Below are positions 24,698-40,736 of a stretch of DNA of 64,000 nucleotides, piece by piece. Source of the DNA: Mansonella perstans (Eukaryota > Nematoda > Chromadorea > Rhabditida > Onchocercidae); contig JBAMDO010000186.1 of assembly GCA_037074765.1 (NCBI GenBank), positions 46,959 to 110,958 of the forward strand. The letters are read 5' to 3'. Every line of letters starts with the position of its first letter. The first letter of the stretch is position 1. The position numbers and the translations under genes were made by a program. Under the pieces are notes generated by a model that saw only the letters and a list, made by a program, of their open reading frames with translations, did no database searches and was not told where the DNA came from.

Positions 24698-27600
24698 ATG
24701 GACGAAGATCTGCAAGCATCAGAGGATGGTAGTCAATGTGGTACCAGTGACAATGATGATAATGAATTACAGTATCATGAAGCAGCAGAACATTTATACG
24801 AAAAAATTAACAGTTAGTTTAACTTTTCTTCTTTTTTTGTAAATTTCAGTTTTCAGATTGCTTTTTTTCTTAGCATGCTAAAATTACGTAATTATCGGGA
24901 TTTGAAGTCTTACTGTAATTATGATTTATATATTTAATTGATTGTTGATTTGAAGTGTAAGATCTTTTGTTTTATTTGAAGCATTAGATTTGACTTCGTA
25001 GTGTAAGTAATCTTATGACTAGAAGTAGTGTTGTTGTTCCAGGATAATCATGCAGATAAATTTTACGAATTATGGATAGGATATCATTTTGTTTAAGTTT
25101 AAATTTTCGCGTGAGAAACTGAAGGTGAATTATAGTGAATAATTTTATGTTTATTTCAGGGCTAACAATGGAAATGAATGAAGGTAGCAAAAAGGATGAT
25201 AATTTCCTGTGTCAAAGGTTTTTGCAACAAACCAATAATCTGGAAGAAAATTTCTCCAAGGTTGAATTTCTTTTCTTTTTAGAAGCCAAAAAATTTGAAT
25301 ATCGGTTGCATCATTACTTAAGCTGCTATAAAGTTATATCTGTGATAGTTTGTGTAATCTCCTAAAATGATTGCTGAATGAGTTACAGAAGTGCAAGTAC
25401 TTTTCAGACCCAATCTTGTCGTTGTATAATGACAGATGCGAAATTAACTAAATCGTTGTCAAGACTTATTGCTACAGAAGTTCAAAATTTTCATAATGAA
25501 TCGGCTCAGAAAAAGATTACTTTGCATTCTTTTGCACAAACATTGGTATGTTTCGGGAATTTCGTTCTGTAAAATTTGTTTTCATAGTACGATAGGGCAA
25601 CTTTACTTTTCGAGCACTACTGTATCGTTTAACATTTATATAGGTATTTCTGATTAATCAACCTTATAATAAATATTGTCCCTTGAATTTTTTATTATGT
25701 GCTCATTTTGTCGGAAATATAGTCGTTTTTGAATATTTTTTTGCGGCATCCAATTTTATTGATGATATTCTTGATTAATTTTGCGACTTTTGAATATTTT
25801 ATGGAGTAGTTTACGCAGTAATTTTAATAATTTTGTAAAAATTGAGTCTCTCACTTCCGTTTTTATTACTTTCTTGTTTACTTTAAATTGCTATAGAATT
25901 AGTGCATAAGTTATTCATAATCGAGGTAAACGTAATAATAAACAAAATTGACTATAATGATAACGATAGTGCTGTTAGAGGTAATGTTCGATTAAGGTGT
26001 TTGCAACAAGTTGCGCTTGTTGATTCCAGATTTAAGTTTAAATTGCTAAAGTTTCATCAAGTTTACGGTGCAGAACAGGATCCATAATAATTATTTTCTG
26101 TAAATAATTGGATAGAAGCAAATCTTTTCATTAATTATTTAACTGCAAAAGTTTTGCTTGGTTCGGTTTATCAAAGAATTCTTATTTCTATTTGTGTGTT
26201 TAAAGCACCTTTAATCGTCACTGCTTTAGTGAGTTGAAATTTCGTTTTTGAAAATTAAAAGAACGGAAATATAGTAAATCATGCACACTTATTTTTGAGA
26301 AATTAATCCATCGATTGTCAGGGTTGAAAAATGGCGTTTTTAGTTTAAAATAATTGTTTGAACTAAAAATAATTGTTTCTAGATGACTTTTTTGAGAAAT
26401 CACTGTGGTTTGATGGAAGATGGAAAAGAAACCATTGAAAATCAGCGGTCAAGTTGGGCAGCATTTGGCAGTCGTTTTATGGATAGTGTCCTCGGCCTTC
26501 CACCTGCTTTATCATGCATGTAACTGTTTTTCATTTGGTAGAGATTTAATACTCGAAAAGTTTCAGTTAAAAGAACTCATTAATAATAAGTTTATGTGAC
26601 TTGCTTATCGTAATTAATAATCGAAAAATCTGATGGATTTGGTCACTGTTTTATTCGAAAAGATCTAAAAACTAATTTTTGCATTATTTAGCCAGGAAGA
26701 AAAGTTCATATAGTTAAGCTTCTACAGAAAACGCAATATGCTGGTGCTTCAATAAAAAACACTGAATAGTCATTGATTGATCGCTTGTGATATTTTTATA
26801 GATTTACCACACTGACCAGCATTGTTTTCTGTTAATAAATCTGATCATTTACTTTTTTTAATTGTTTAGCGGGCCGTTATTGCTGGAGGAAATTCCAAAA
26901 GAAATGGAAGATGTATTTAAGAAAGCAGAAAAGAATGCAAGAAAGAAAGCAGAAAGAACAAAATTCAAGAAGGGTGAAGAAATTGTTCAGTTGCAAGAAG
27001 TTGAAGTAAGTAATTAGAAAAGAGAAGTATTTGCTTCAGTTATTAGACGAAGTGACGAATTGACTGATCAATTAATAAGCTGACAGTTAAAATCAACTGA
27101 CGTTAAAAAATCGTTAATGCTAAAATTGAAATTGTATTTACTATTGTGTTTGTTCGAAGACATCTCGATGTTTAATATCCGCTTCAGCTGGCAAGTAAAG
27201 CGTTGTTAAAAAGTAGTAGCGCTGAGTAATTGTTATATATATAAAATTTCAAAAAGTATAAATTTTTAGGAAGAGGAATTGCAGCGACGAACTGATCCGC
27301 TTGCTAAGCGACTCGACAATGTTATGCATTGTTTAAAGAGTTGTTTGAAGAAACGTAATACGAAATCAATTAATTATTTCGAATTTTGCTTCCATCCAAC
27401 AGATTTCTCACGTTCTGTGGCAAATGCCTTCTATACATCATTTTTATTGAAAGAAAATAAAGTTGGTTTAAATATTGGTGATGACAATATGCCACATTTG
27501 AGTAAGTTTTGCTATGTAAAAATATGTTTTATATTCTTTTTCCTATGTATATATATATCTTTTTTCCTATGTATATAGAAATATGGTATGTATATGCATA

Positions 27601-27818
27601 TATTTTTCCTATATATATATATTCCTATTTGTAAAGTTATGCCATAATTCTAGGGTGATAGTTGGAAATTTTCAGGTTTAATTGGTAATATTGAACGAAA
27701 AACTCTTGACGAGAGTATTGATCAAGACAATCGTGGCGTTATAAGTTTTAGCTTTAATGATTGGCAAGAAATAGTGAAATTATTGAAAATCAAGGAACCT
27801 ATTATAATTGACGATTAA
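24698..27818 (+). CDS. nse-4: Non-SMC element 4, kleisin subunit of the SMC5/6 complex
   Basis: NSE4 bridges the SMC5 and SMC6 heads and, with NSE1 and NSE3, supports DNA repair and chromosome stability. Exons: 24698-24812, 25160-25260, 25408-25545, 26383-26519, 26870-27005, 27270-27501, 27676-27818, all in phase, giving 333 residues. The clearest evidence is the C-terminal winged-helix region in exons 6-7: LDNVMHCL, then SINYFEFCFHPTDFSRSV, NAFYTSFLLKENKVGL and GVISFSFNDWQEIV, matching the human NSMCE4 pattern. The middle has TFLRNHCGLMEDG followed by SWAAFGS. A basic coiled stretch (residues about 170-208) precedes the C-terminal domain. The acidic N-terminus is poorly conserved, and the acceptor of exon 3 (25408) was chosen by phase over a nearby CAG at 25388. 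A putative trans-splice acceptor lies 17 bases before the ATG. Confidence 0.9.
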
Positions 27819-28748
27819 CGCGTGGATCTCAATCACTTTTCTGGATCTGAACATTACATATATGTGCCATTTTTGTTATTCGTTTTATCATTACACGCGG
27901 TAAGGCCAGAATTCTCACCATTTCTTTAGTCAATTTCTTTTTGTCTCTTTTTGATTACATATTCTCTATTTGAGCTTTTAATGTCATTAATAGAACTTAG
28001 AACTGTGATTTTGCGTGCCTTTATTTTAGGATCCACTTTTTCTGAGATATTAAACTATTATTCGAAATTAACAGATTCATCATCTCTAATAACGTTATTT
28101 GTTGATGTTGTATGCCATTACTTCAGGATTTATCATTTCTTGTATAGATGAACTAATATTCTAGATTAGCAAATTTCGTATACGGTGCTTTTTTTCTACA
28201 TCGATCTCCATCGGTAATAATAACTAAATGGTTACTCATTTTGTCTTTCATTGATGCATAATTGAAATTTTCTATTTAGGGATACATGTGATATGCCGTT
28301 TATAAAATATATTTTTGAAATTCGATTTTGTCGACATTATAGAGCCGCTACTGTTTGTTTCAAAAGAAAAACAATTCTTTACTTTTACTTTAATTCTGTA
28401 CACAAATTTTACCTAAAGGCAACGGCTATATTGGAAAGATTCATTCTTATAAGTTGTTGTTGAGAAGTAAGTTTAAATTTTTATTTGAAATACCTAATGC
28501 TCCTGCTGAACATTTCGTAAAGCAGCATTAATAACTGGAAGCGTAAAGTTATTTATCATAAAAGTATGAAGTATAAATTTTAGTATATTTTGAAAATTTT
28601 CAAAATCGTTTTGTTAAATGTAACTTTCTCATTTTAATCTTTTCTTTTATATGATTTCTACTTCTAGAATAATTCCATTTTCCGTTTTACTAATGATAGT
28701 GAACTGTACATTTGTTTCTTATCAATTAGATATGTCTGATGTGCAATT
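27819..28748. other. Gene-free spacer
   Basis: AT-rich sequence between NSE4 and ANKZF1. Short open frames (for example 27951-28151) have no family resemblance or splice support. No promoter element or RNA gene is recognised. Confidence 0.5.
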
Positions 28749-28855
28749 TGCTTAGAACATTTCGTATCGGTGCTTTTACGATTGCTTAGATCATATCGTA
28801 TCGGTGATATCGGTGGTTTTACGATTGCTTAGATCATATCGTATCGGTGGTTTTA
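28749..28855. repeat. Short irregular tandem repeat, three units
   Basis: Three units share attgcttagatcatatcgta followed by a tcggtggttttacg-like block. The first unit is diverged and the middle one has an internal duplication of ggtgatatc. It ends about 50 bases before the ANKZF1 start codon, so it may be in the promoter or outron. Confidence 0.8.
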
Positions 28856-28902
28856 GCAGTTTTTCTTCTTTAGATCAGGATTAGCTGTAATATTATGTAA
28901 CG

Positions 28903-31900
28903 ATGAATTGTACAGCATCTAAGATCTCATATTCTATCAACGATTCACGTTGGTCTGAGGCCATGGTGGAACCGTATAACTTTATTAATGTAACAGAAGC
29001 AGCCCAGCCAATGGAACCTTACTCTAACGAACAGGAACTTGGTAGGTGATTTTAAATATTTAGATATAGTAATTACAGATTTTCAATTCAAATTTTTGGA
29101 ATGTAATTAAATGAGGAATAGATCTGCCGTAAATTGATAAAATATCGCACAAATTACTTTTATTAATTTCTAATTACCTCTATTAATTATATATGTTTGA
29201 AATTTACTTCATCTCGGTTAATTAATTACTGCTTTTCTTTGGCATTTTTTTCACTTCACTTTATGCTAAATTACGTCAACATTACTAGTTCATTTCTTAT
29301 TTGGTAACTTGTGTACAGTCGAATTACATCATTTCCACGTTAGCTTTACCGTTAGTTTCGCTTTATTAGATGGTATATTTCATCCTTTCTTTTTTTTTTT
29401 AAATATGAATAGTGATTGTAAATGATAGTTTCCAGGTCTTTCATGTACAGTTTGTAAAACACCTATTGAAGAAGATCGAATAGACTTAATAGAACATTAT
29501 AAATCTGATTGGCATCGGCATAACCTTCGTCGAATTTTGCAAGGACGACCATTGCTTACCGAGGATGAATTTGAGCAAGCGATATCGGATGACAGTTAGT
29601 TATTTTAAAATTTTTTTCAAATAAAAAGAAAAATCTGATTCAGAGCAGATGTAGATCAGTTCTGTTTTTTGATTTAATTTCGAAAAATTAACAGATATAG
29701 ATTAATTTCAGAACAGATGTAATCTGTCGTGTTTTTATATTCAAATATTTGTAACTTATGCATTTTTATATAGTTTGAAATAAATTTTTCACACGTTATT
29801 GTGAAATTTTACAATGACTGAAATTTAATTTCATAGGAAATAATTTTTCAGGATTTTTTTTTTATGAGATAGTACGTATTTTAACACGTCTCTTCTATTT
29901 GCGTGAAAAAAAAAAACGAGTAAACGAGATTGTTACCAAATATTTTTATATAGTTTGAAATAATTTATTGCAGATCAGCTCAGTTCATTGGATACAGATA
30001 GTGATGAGATACTGCCATTTACTGGTGGAGGAGCTCATGCTTATTTTGTAAGCGATGGAATGGTATATTCTATATATCGATGTATTTTGCTGAAAAACGA
30101 GATTGTATCTCGAAATGTGTTCAAGCGTCCGCTGGATTGCGTTATTTTGCTGCTTTCTGCTGGGCACTTCTGTGCAGGAATTTTCAAGAAGTAAATTTGA
30201 TTGTAATAATGAAAAATAGTTTATGCCAAATGTGAAATTTGTTTATTGCTAAATGGAGGACACATCTAGTAAATGTTCAAACTTGAATTTTTTAATCGAA
30301 GTCAAACAGAATTAGTAACCTAAGATTTGAGATCCTGAAACATCTTGGTTATGCGGAGCAAGAAGGCATGACTATGTAATGTAATCTGTCTACTTATACG
30401 TAGCATTCCCAAATCTAAAAGAATTTTGCGGAACGAACTGAGCGGTATACACAACAAATTAGGAAGAGGTTAAACATTGATTCGAACTTTTTACATCAAA
30501 AATCATAAGCAGTAAATGATTCCATCTTCATATCTCGTCATATTATACATGAAATGTTAAATACATTAAAATTAGTTTCTGATTTGAACAAACTACTGTA
30601 AATGTATCAAGTTACAGTATCTGTTATTTTAGTCATGAACTTGTTGTACACAAGAGTTTCCATCGCTATGTTATCCGAATGAAACAGGGAACATCACAGT
30701 CAGTATCGGATGCACGTGGGAATGCAGCGAAAAGTGCTGGTGCCAATGTGCGAAGGTTTAAAAATTTTCGAAAAGATTGAAAAAGTGATTAGTATATTGT
30801 AGCTAAATAACGATCAGTGAGAGTGAGAATGAGTATTAGCTAAACTTAGCATCTGAACTGAAATATTTCCTACTAATCAAAATACAGTCTCAACAAATCA
30901 ACGACGTATTTATTAATTATTACCAGATATGGTTGCTAAATATGTAGTCTGAATTAATACTTAAATGTTTTCTTGCTAGTAACATTATCAGAAGTTATCT
31001 TAGGAAGAGGTCATATTACAGCTGTGTTAACTAGGCTTCAGAAATTTTCTCTTTCACTTTAAACCGGTGATCTGAGACCGTCATAATATGACATTAACTG
31101 TAATTAGAAATTAATTTATTACTGCTATCGACATATGTCTTTATAATGAAACAATGTTTTATATTAAACCATATCAATTACTGAATTACATATTGCATAT
31201 AATTATTGAATTATATATTAAAATATTTTACAGTTTAGGCTAAAAGGCAATTTTATGTGAATAGCATATTAGTCCATTGACATAATATTAAAGCTAGCTT
31301 ATCAACTGTTTAATTTAATTCTCTCGTTATTATAAGTATTAAAGGAATATTTAAAGTCATGTAAACTTTGGAAGTTTCATGTTTCTCTTTTCAAATTTTT
31401 ATTTCACATTTCATAATTTCATTTTTTTTAGATATAATGAAAAAGCATTAAAAGATGAAATTCGAGGTCTGCTGGCGAATTGGTCGAAGTTATTGGAGCA
31501 AAGTCCATTAGTATTTTTGCGTTGTCCATTGTCGCTAAGGTGAGTTCTTTCTTCGAAATAATTTAAAAAAGGACAATATGATTACGCTTACGATCTTTAT
31601 GTATGATAAGTACTAATCCGGTTGACTTCAGAAGTGATAGTAATTATTGTATAATTAAGTTTATTCGATAAACACATACATACAACAATCATTTTTCTCA
31701 TAATCGTACTTCAGTACCACTCTCTAAGTAATAGTTAAATATTTAAAGTCCGGTACTATACCTAACTGTCTGGGTTGTAATACGGTGCTGACTCATCTAG
31801 GAATGACCAGCTAGCTAGATGGCCGAACCGCCAATTTGTAGCAAATTTTAAAAATTGGTTTAAATAGGTTAGCTTTTTTGTTTTATAGAAACCTCGGCGA

Positions 31901-34299
31901 ATCTAGAAATATAATTGGTCATACCTATTATAATAGAGATTTGTTTATTACAATTTTATTTATAAGTATTCCGTCCAGTTTTTTTTTTTTTTTTTTTTTT
32001 TTTATACTTAGGCTTATTCTGAAAAATTTTATTTCAGTTAAAGAAATTTAGTTAAATTGAAAGTCACGCAGCACAATTTCTTAATTTGCAGGCATATTTT
32101 TTTTGACGAAACAAAAAATTTTAAATTACAAAAAAATGATGAACGTTTGAGAACAATACCATTCGAAACACGCCGACCAACGGTGGACGAATTACAACGA
32201 ACGTGGTCAAGGCTAAGTATGTTTCATAGCTTGCTTTTTCCTTCCTCTTTGTTTTTTATTTTGTTTATTGATTTGCTAGATTTTGAGACATAATTTTTGT
32301 GAATCATTTTATTTAATCCAAAGATCTGAAGATCTGCAACGTTTTTTCTTTTAACAAATATACAAATCCATTGTTCTCTATTGGAAAACTGGATGATAAG
32401 CACGTCAAATCAAATCATTTATCAGAAATAGTTGAAGTCCTCCAGAATTTTTTTTAATGGAATTGTCATTAAATTGTGTTTGCAGAGATTATTCGTTCTC
32501 ATGGATCAGTGGTGGATTTCAGTGAAAAGCAGGAAAGGCTTAAAAAATTACAGAAGAAACAAAAGCGATTGTTTCGTCGTAAGATATCAGAAATAAAATA
32601 TTTGTCTAGTGAGTCTTCTTCGGAATCAGACAATGATGGCAACAACACTAATGAAAAGGAGAGACGGCAGCCTGAAGTTGTGATGAACATGATGCTAAAT
32701 GTGAACTTTCAGTTTCATCTCACTTTATAATTATGACAAGAAAAGTTAATTTCCAAAGAAGATAGGAATTTTAATAGTTAAAGTTTTCAAAATCCAATCT
32801 AGCTTTTGAGAAGGCAGTTTTTTTGATCGACATATGCTGAGAAACTTTCGCCATTGCTTTTTACTGATCTTTATTTTTTATCCTTTGGTCCCCTTTTAAT
32901 TTTCATTATTATATGTTGAAATTATTGTGCAGCTCCGACAGATATTTTGTCATTTGTTTTTCAGGAAGGAAAAGAGAATTTGGAACAACAAGAAGCAGCG
33001 GGAAATCTTTTGAGTGAGGTAGATGCCCAGACTTTGTATGCTGCTATTCGTTTGAATTCCATTTCAAAATTACACCAGATGCTAGAAAACTGTGTAGAAA
33101 AAAAGGAAGATTTTTTGAAATATATTCGAGAAATGAGGTTTCCACCAGCTTCTTCAACTTTTCTGCATGTTGTATCGAGAAGAGGTACAGTGGAGATCCT
33201 GGAAGTACGTGCTTACATATTACATTATTTTTCGACTTTGACAAAGATTTTTACGAATAATAATAATAAATTGATGTATCTGAGGAACTCCTTACATTTC
33301 CTTCTGTTTTTTATGAAGCAGTATAAATTGTTCAGTAGAATTTCCAGGAGTTGTTATTGCTAGGATGTGATCCCACAGTGAAAGACAATGAAGGGAAGGT
33401 TCCTTATCAGGTATTTTTCAGTGATCTTTAATAAGTCAAATATTGCGATAATAGGCAAAAAGATTTTTCCTTGGTATCTGGTCATAACTTTCAGGTCGCA
33501 CAAAATCGAGCAGTTCGTCAAACGTTTAGTAAATTCCGATCCGAACATCCCGACGCATTTAACTGGAATGTCAGTCAAATACCAGAATTGACGGTAATAA
33601 CTGAAGAGCAATTAGCGAAGGAGGCAGAAAGAAAGCGAATCCAACGGGAAAAAAAGAAGCGACGGGATAAAGCCAAAAAAATTGCTCAGTATCAAGAAAA
33701 GATAGAACAAGTAATGATTTTACATTTTTTTTTTCAGTGAAGTTATGTTTCATAACTATCGAAGTGTTCATTTACCAAAACAGAACGGTTGATCATCTTC
33801 GTTTTAGGAACAACGTCAAAAATATTTAGCTCTTTCCGATCGTGAAAAGAGAGCTCTTGCTGCAGAACGCCGTCTTGCTGCATATTTGCAAAGAGGTTGT
33901 CAAATTGTTGAGAATGATGGTAATCGCTGTTTCAAGGTCAATGCTCTTTGATTTTAAAATTGATCAAAATAGAAAATTCAGTACTTGAAGATTTGTATCA
34001 TTAAAATAGTTAAGTTTTGATTTATATTTGAAATTAGGATACTTGATTGATTCGATATTGTTATTGTCATTATTTCATGATTTTCGCCTCTGATAGCAGT
34101 GTAATTGCAACCGTACTTCCCTTTTTTATAGAGGCTAATAATTGTAATTATCATTTTAATAGCTTCTTTACATACTGCTTTGTTTCAGTGTGGTGCAGTT
34201 TTGGTTCCCAAGCATTTTGAATATTGTGATAATCGTTTCTGTTCACTTACGTGCCTGCAACAACATCGACAGGAACATCCGCCTCAACTTATATCCTAA
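28903..34299 (+). CDS. ANKZF1: ANKZF1/Vms1-type ribosome quality control peptidyl-tRNA hydrolase
   Basis: Releases stalled nascent chains from tRNA on 60S subunits and links to p97/VCP. Exons: 28903-29041, 29436-29594, 29974-30190, 30633-30755, 31432-31539, 32092-32216, 32486-32676, 32965-33204, 33348-33410, 33495-33710, 33808-33936, 34189-34299, giving 606 residues. Domain order: a C2H2 finger with C50, C53, H67 and H73; a VLRF1 release domain (about 115-280) with the catalytic GTSQ motif (Q194) inside VVHKSFHRYVIRMKQG; the family block IPFETRRPTVDELQ; and a low-complexity serine/acidic stretch. Then come ankyrin repeats (about 360-460), a basic coiled coil, the VCP-interacting motif REKRALAAERRLAAYL (540-555) and a terminal zinc finger with CxxC, FCSLTC and QQHRQEH. 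The donor of exon 7 is uncertain; two other in-phase GT sites follow within 25 bases. AATAAA at 34342 fits the 3' end. It lies 550 bases before IDI on the same strand. Confidence 0.93.
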
Positions 34300-34848
34300 T
34301 AATTTTAGTGCAGTAACTGTCACTTAATTTTAATCTACTTTAATAAATTTTGCTCAAGAAATTCTATTTTGCTATAATGCTTACGACAAGAATTGTATAT
34401 GTTCTTGGTCGGTTGAGATTTTCCGACTTGCTTTTCAATGATGATTGATTTGTATTTTAAAGAGTAATTTCTGTTTGGAAGCTATTCAAATTGAGTAACT
34501 TTTTTGCACTCAAGTCAAGCTTATGGCTTCTAGTCGATATTAGTTGATGTTTGTAGTCTCATTAAGCGTAAATTTTTTGTTTGAAATAAGTAGTGGCAAA
34601 GGCGCGGAATAGTAATTTTTGAAAACTGTATATTGATTAATAACTTTTACATAATTTTTGGATGTCGTGGGGTATGTCAACTGTTAACAGTATATTCGCG
34701 TGCGATCCACGAGAAAAATCTGCTGGACGCGTTATATTTTTGGTAGATTATAGTTTTTGATAACTGCGAGTACATGTGGTTCTTATTCTCACTTTTTCAT
34801 TCCAGGATTCTACAGTTTTTTTTAGAGGATTTCTGGTCAAAGTTTAGG
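34300..34848. other. Spacer between ANKZF1 and IDI
   Basis: Holds the ANKZF1 polyadenylation signal at 34342. Near the end are two acceptor-like sites, attccag (near 34804) and tttttttttag (near 34825), 20-45 bases before the next ATG. No other feature is seen. Confidence 0.5.
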
Positions 34849-37119
<2,271 letters not shown>

Positions 37120-37780
37120 TCTTATGCCAATTCATCGTTATTTGCAATTTTTCTACAAGATCTTTATTGGTTAAGATAGTCAATAAGCTTTTCATTCCAT
37201 ATGATGATAATCTTAAGGATCCAAAAATTGTTGCACATATTTTTAATTTTGTGGAGATTATTATTGGTGCTCTAACTTCTATGCATATGAAGAGAAGAAT
37301 AAAAAATTTGAGAATTGATGCTTTGTTATTGCTATCGTTCAAAAAGCACGATTTCTTGAAATTTTCTCCAACTATTTATTTAACAATTATTATTAATCTG
37401 CCTATTTATTTACTTCATGCATTAATTTATTTATATTGTTATGATTTTTTACCTTTTTCTTGGTGCATTTGATCAATTTTCTTGAAAAGGCTGGTCTAAT
37501 TTGCAATTATAAAATGGTGAGAATGAAGAGTGCATCAAATTGTATTAAATATTTGTATAATTTCAGTATAGTATAAGTTGCAGTATTATTCCAGCCTACC
37601 GTAACACTGTTTTCGTAATGCGATATAGTATTACGGTAAACTGAAATAAATAATTAAGACCGACAAAAAGTACATACGTGACTGGATTTATATGACTGGT
37701 GTATTGACTAATTGGTTTTACATAAAACTTCAATTTTAATCATTTGGATTTAATACCTATTTTTAGGCATATTAGTCATA
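37120..37780. other. Spacer between IDI and SPCS3
   Basis: AT-rich. An imperfect inverted repeat at about 37598-37635 pairs ccgtaac with its complement gttacgg-like partner and includes the cgtaatgcgatatagtattacgg block. AATAAA at 37647 could end the IDI transcript. The last bases, ctatttttag followed by gcatattagtcataATG, are a likely trans-splice acceptor. Confidence 0.45.
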
Positions 37781-39397
37781 ATGCATACGGTTTGGGCACG
37801 TGCTAATGCAATATTTGCGTTTGTGCTTTCCGTCTTATCAGCTTTAACATTTTGCGTTTTTGTAACCACCGTTTGGTTACCGAAATCAGCACCAGTTATT
37901 TTATCTGCTAGTAATGTTCGAGTGTAAGTTTTGTTTTTTATCACTACTTTCTTCAGTTCAAAGCTGAAACGGATTAAATAATTAAAATATTTGTGATAAT
38001 TACTTCAATTAATTAGTTAGTTGTATGTCGGAAATAGCTTATTTTAAAGTATTATGCCCCTATTTTATTTATAAATTGTGTCATTCAATTCGTATTGTCA
38101 GTACTAATTATGAATTGATTTTGACTTAAATTTAGGGAAATGAAGAGGATGTCTTTTGAAATACAAATTGTTTACATTTTTAATTTTATTACAAAGCATT
38201 AATAATTTAGATGGATAAAAGAATGAATTTTAGGAAGAATTTCGTAGATTATGCATCGGAAGATTCACGAAGTGATGTAGCAATGGCAGAATTGAATATA
38301 AAAGTTGATGTTGCGCCAATATTTAATTGGAATGTTAAAGAAATCTTTTTGTTCTTGGTAGCAGAGTATAGTACTCCAAAAACACCTGTTAACCAGGTCT
38401 TTTCCTCAATAATATTAACTTGAATTCTTATATGATATTTTAAATTTGAGAAAAAATGAAACTTTCTACAGTACAACAGTTTCATTGATTATGGTTATAA
38501 TATTTTTTTCCCTTAATTAAAACCTTGTAACGCATTCAAGCATAAAGGAAGGTGGAAAAGAAAGTAATGAGAGTATGTACGATTTGAGGTTTAAGGAAAG
38601 TTCGAGTAAAATATTTTTATTGTCAAGAATCGATATGAAATTTCTATATTTTTAAAATTGGAAAAAGCTTAATTTATGGAATAGAGAGGGTTATGTAAGG
38701 AATCAGGAGTTAATTAATATTTAATTATTACTTGACTGAAATTTTTTGATTATTTGACTGAAACGTTTTTGAGTTTAACTGCGCTAAAAAAAATCTCGCA
38801 ATTCTTTATATTGTTTTCGTATATTCCCATATAGTAGGAAACTATGTCTGGGACAAATATGCGAGCGGGAAAAAATCCCAGACTTTTATTGTAAGCTAGA
38901 TATTGTTACAGTAACAGTTCAGAGCAATCATATAACCATTGCCAGATATAGCGGATAATAATGCGTGAAATTATGGACATATAAACACTTATTGTAAAAT
39001 TAAAAATTACCAAATATTGGCTGTAAATTTTTTAAAAAATGATAGTTTTAAGAGAACGCATATAATCTTTTGAAATATTTTTCAGAATGGCTATATTGCA
39101 ATAAATTTTTATTTCTATATAATTCGAGAAATATCCCAAAAAAAAATTCTATTGTAACTACAGATTGTAATTTGGGATAAAGTCGTGAAACGTGGTGATT
39201 GGTCTACGATACACGAGGAAAGTATTACGCCAAAATATTACTTTATGGATGATGGCAGCAACTTGTTAAATCACAAAAATGTAACGCTTATATTGAGATG
39301 GAATGTGGTACCGAATGCGGGTTATCTAGCAATGGCACAAGGTGAAGGACAATATCGGGTCGAATTTCCATCTGATTATTATAAGGGTCGATTTTAG
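37781..39397 (+). CDS. spcs-3: Signal peptidase complex subunit 3 (SPC22/23)
   Basis: Single-pass ER membrane glycoprotein subunit needed for signal peptide cleavage by the signal peptidase complex. Exons 37781-37923, 38234-38396 and 39164-39397 give 179 residues, against 180 in human. The N-terminus MHTVWARANAIFAFVLSVLS and the following hydrophobic residues form the one membrane span. The lumenal part has IFNWNVKEIFLFLVAEYST, VVIWDKVV, KYYFMDDG, NVTLILRWNVVPNAG and a final VEFP, all family hallmarks. NVT is the probable N-glycosylation site. The third exon begins ATTGTAATTTGG, joined in phase to NQ. An ATG opens the family's usual N-terminus 17 bases after an acceptor-like TTTTAG. Confidence 0.96.
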
Positions 39398-40736
39398 GAG
39401 AGACATTGATGTTAATGTTAAATTTCTGTCTGTGATTATTGTTTTGTTGGTTCTGCTGCTTGGACTATGTTGTTTTGCATATTTTCATATAATCAAACTT
39501 GAATTATTATTTCATTTTTATTGGTATGTCTGTGTCCGTTTGATACGTAGTAATTGCTTGGTTCACGATAGTTCCTAGACTAGAGATAATAAGCGAAAAT
39601 GGCGCGACAATGATTAGTATTTTCCTTTTTTTGTTAAAATATACTTTTGATTCGTTTGTTAGCTGATTACAATTATAATGATTAAATGATTGACTATAAT
39701 TAATAGAGGATTATAATGACCTATAATTAATACTATAACTAATGAAGGATTATAATGATCGTTGGAGAAGAGAGAGAGAGAGTCGAAATCTGATTTTTTC
39801 TCTTGAATCGTTTGTTCTATGCTTATAAATTATAAAAGATGCCAAAAAGGTCGTTGTGGGAAAGAAAAGTTGAAAGTCATTGCCATAAAGTAGAAATTAT
39901 TGTCAGAGATAATCTATCTTTCAACTATTCTTTTCATTTATATGGCTATACTCATGCGTTTTTTTTTTTCCATATGTTGAATGAAAAAAAAAAAGTTTGA
40001 ATTTGAATTTATAGAATATTGTATGCGGAATTTTTCGTTTCTTTTTTTCTCTAATTTCTCTAATATTGGATATAATTTTTTTTTTTCTTTGTAAAATATT
40101 GTTTTACGAATAAACAAAACAATAATATCATCATCATTGGTCCATTCTACGAATATTTTTTTTTTATGGATAAAAAAATGGAAAAAGGATATACATTTAT
40201 ATACATTTATATATTGCTTGCTTTTTATTTTGTTTCACATTTCACAGAGCAATTCTTGTTTTGACAAATTACATGTCATTCTTGTTACCAAGCAATAAAA
40301 GCATTCAAAAGCTAAAGTAAGCCTTAATTCTTTTGTCATCAAAATAAGCCTAGATAGATACTACCAATCATCACCTATTCAACATTAGGCTCTTCAAGAG
40401 TTAACTTCCTAGCACATCCTATATGTGCTGAATTCATTAATAATTTTGGCCGAGTGGTATTTTACGGTGTATGTTTTTTTTATTTTTGTGTCGTACATTT
40501 AATAGTTTTAAAAATAACAAAATATCAAATTGTATACGTTATTGTTATGTTTACAGGTTATTGCGTAGTTGTCATATATACTATTGTAGTTATGGAATAT
40601 CATATTTTTTTTTTTTTTATTTTTTCTATTTATGTAAATTTTCCATTGCTCAATATTTTATTTGTTATTTGATAAATAAATCATCTTACTAATATATATA
40701 AAATGATCATCTATATATCAAATATTCCTGTAGATG
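39398..40736. other. Gene-free spacer
   Basis: Very AT-rich, with poly(T) tracts, a short gagaga run near 39771 and repeated gattataatga motifs near 39680-39750. Open frames at 40454-40692 are low-complexity and T-rich and are not credible genes. Confidence 0.5.

Noticed and set aside
27951..28151. 66-codon hydrophobic frame downstream of NSE4
   Set aside because: No family resemblance, no splice or trans-splice context, and the composition is typical of AT-rich spacer.
40454..40692. Two overlapping hydrophobic 72-73-codon frames
   Set aside because: The T-rich low-complexity sequence gives Phe/Tyr/Val-rich peptides in every frame; there is no supporting start context or conservation that I can see.
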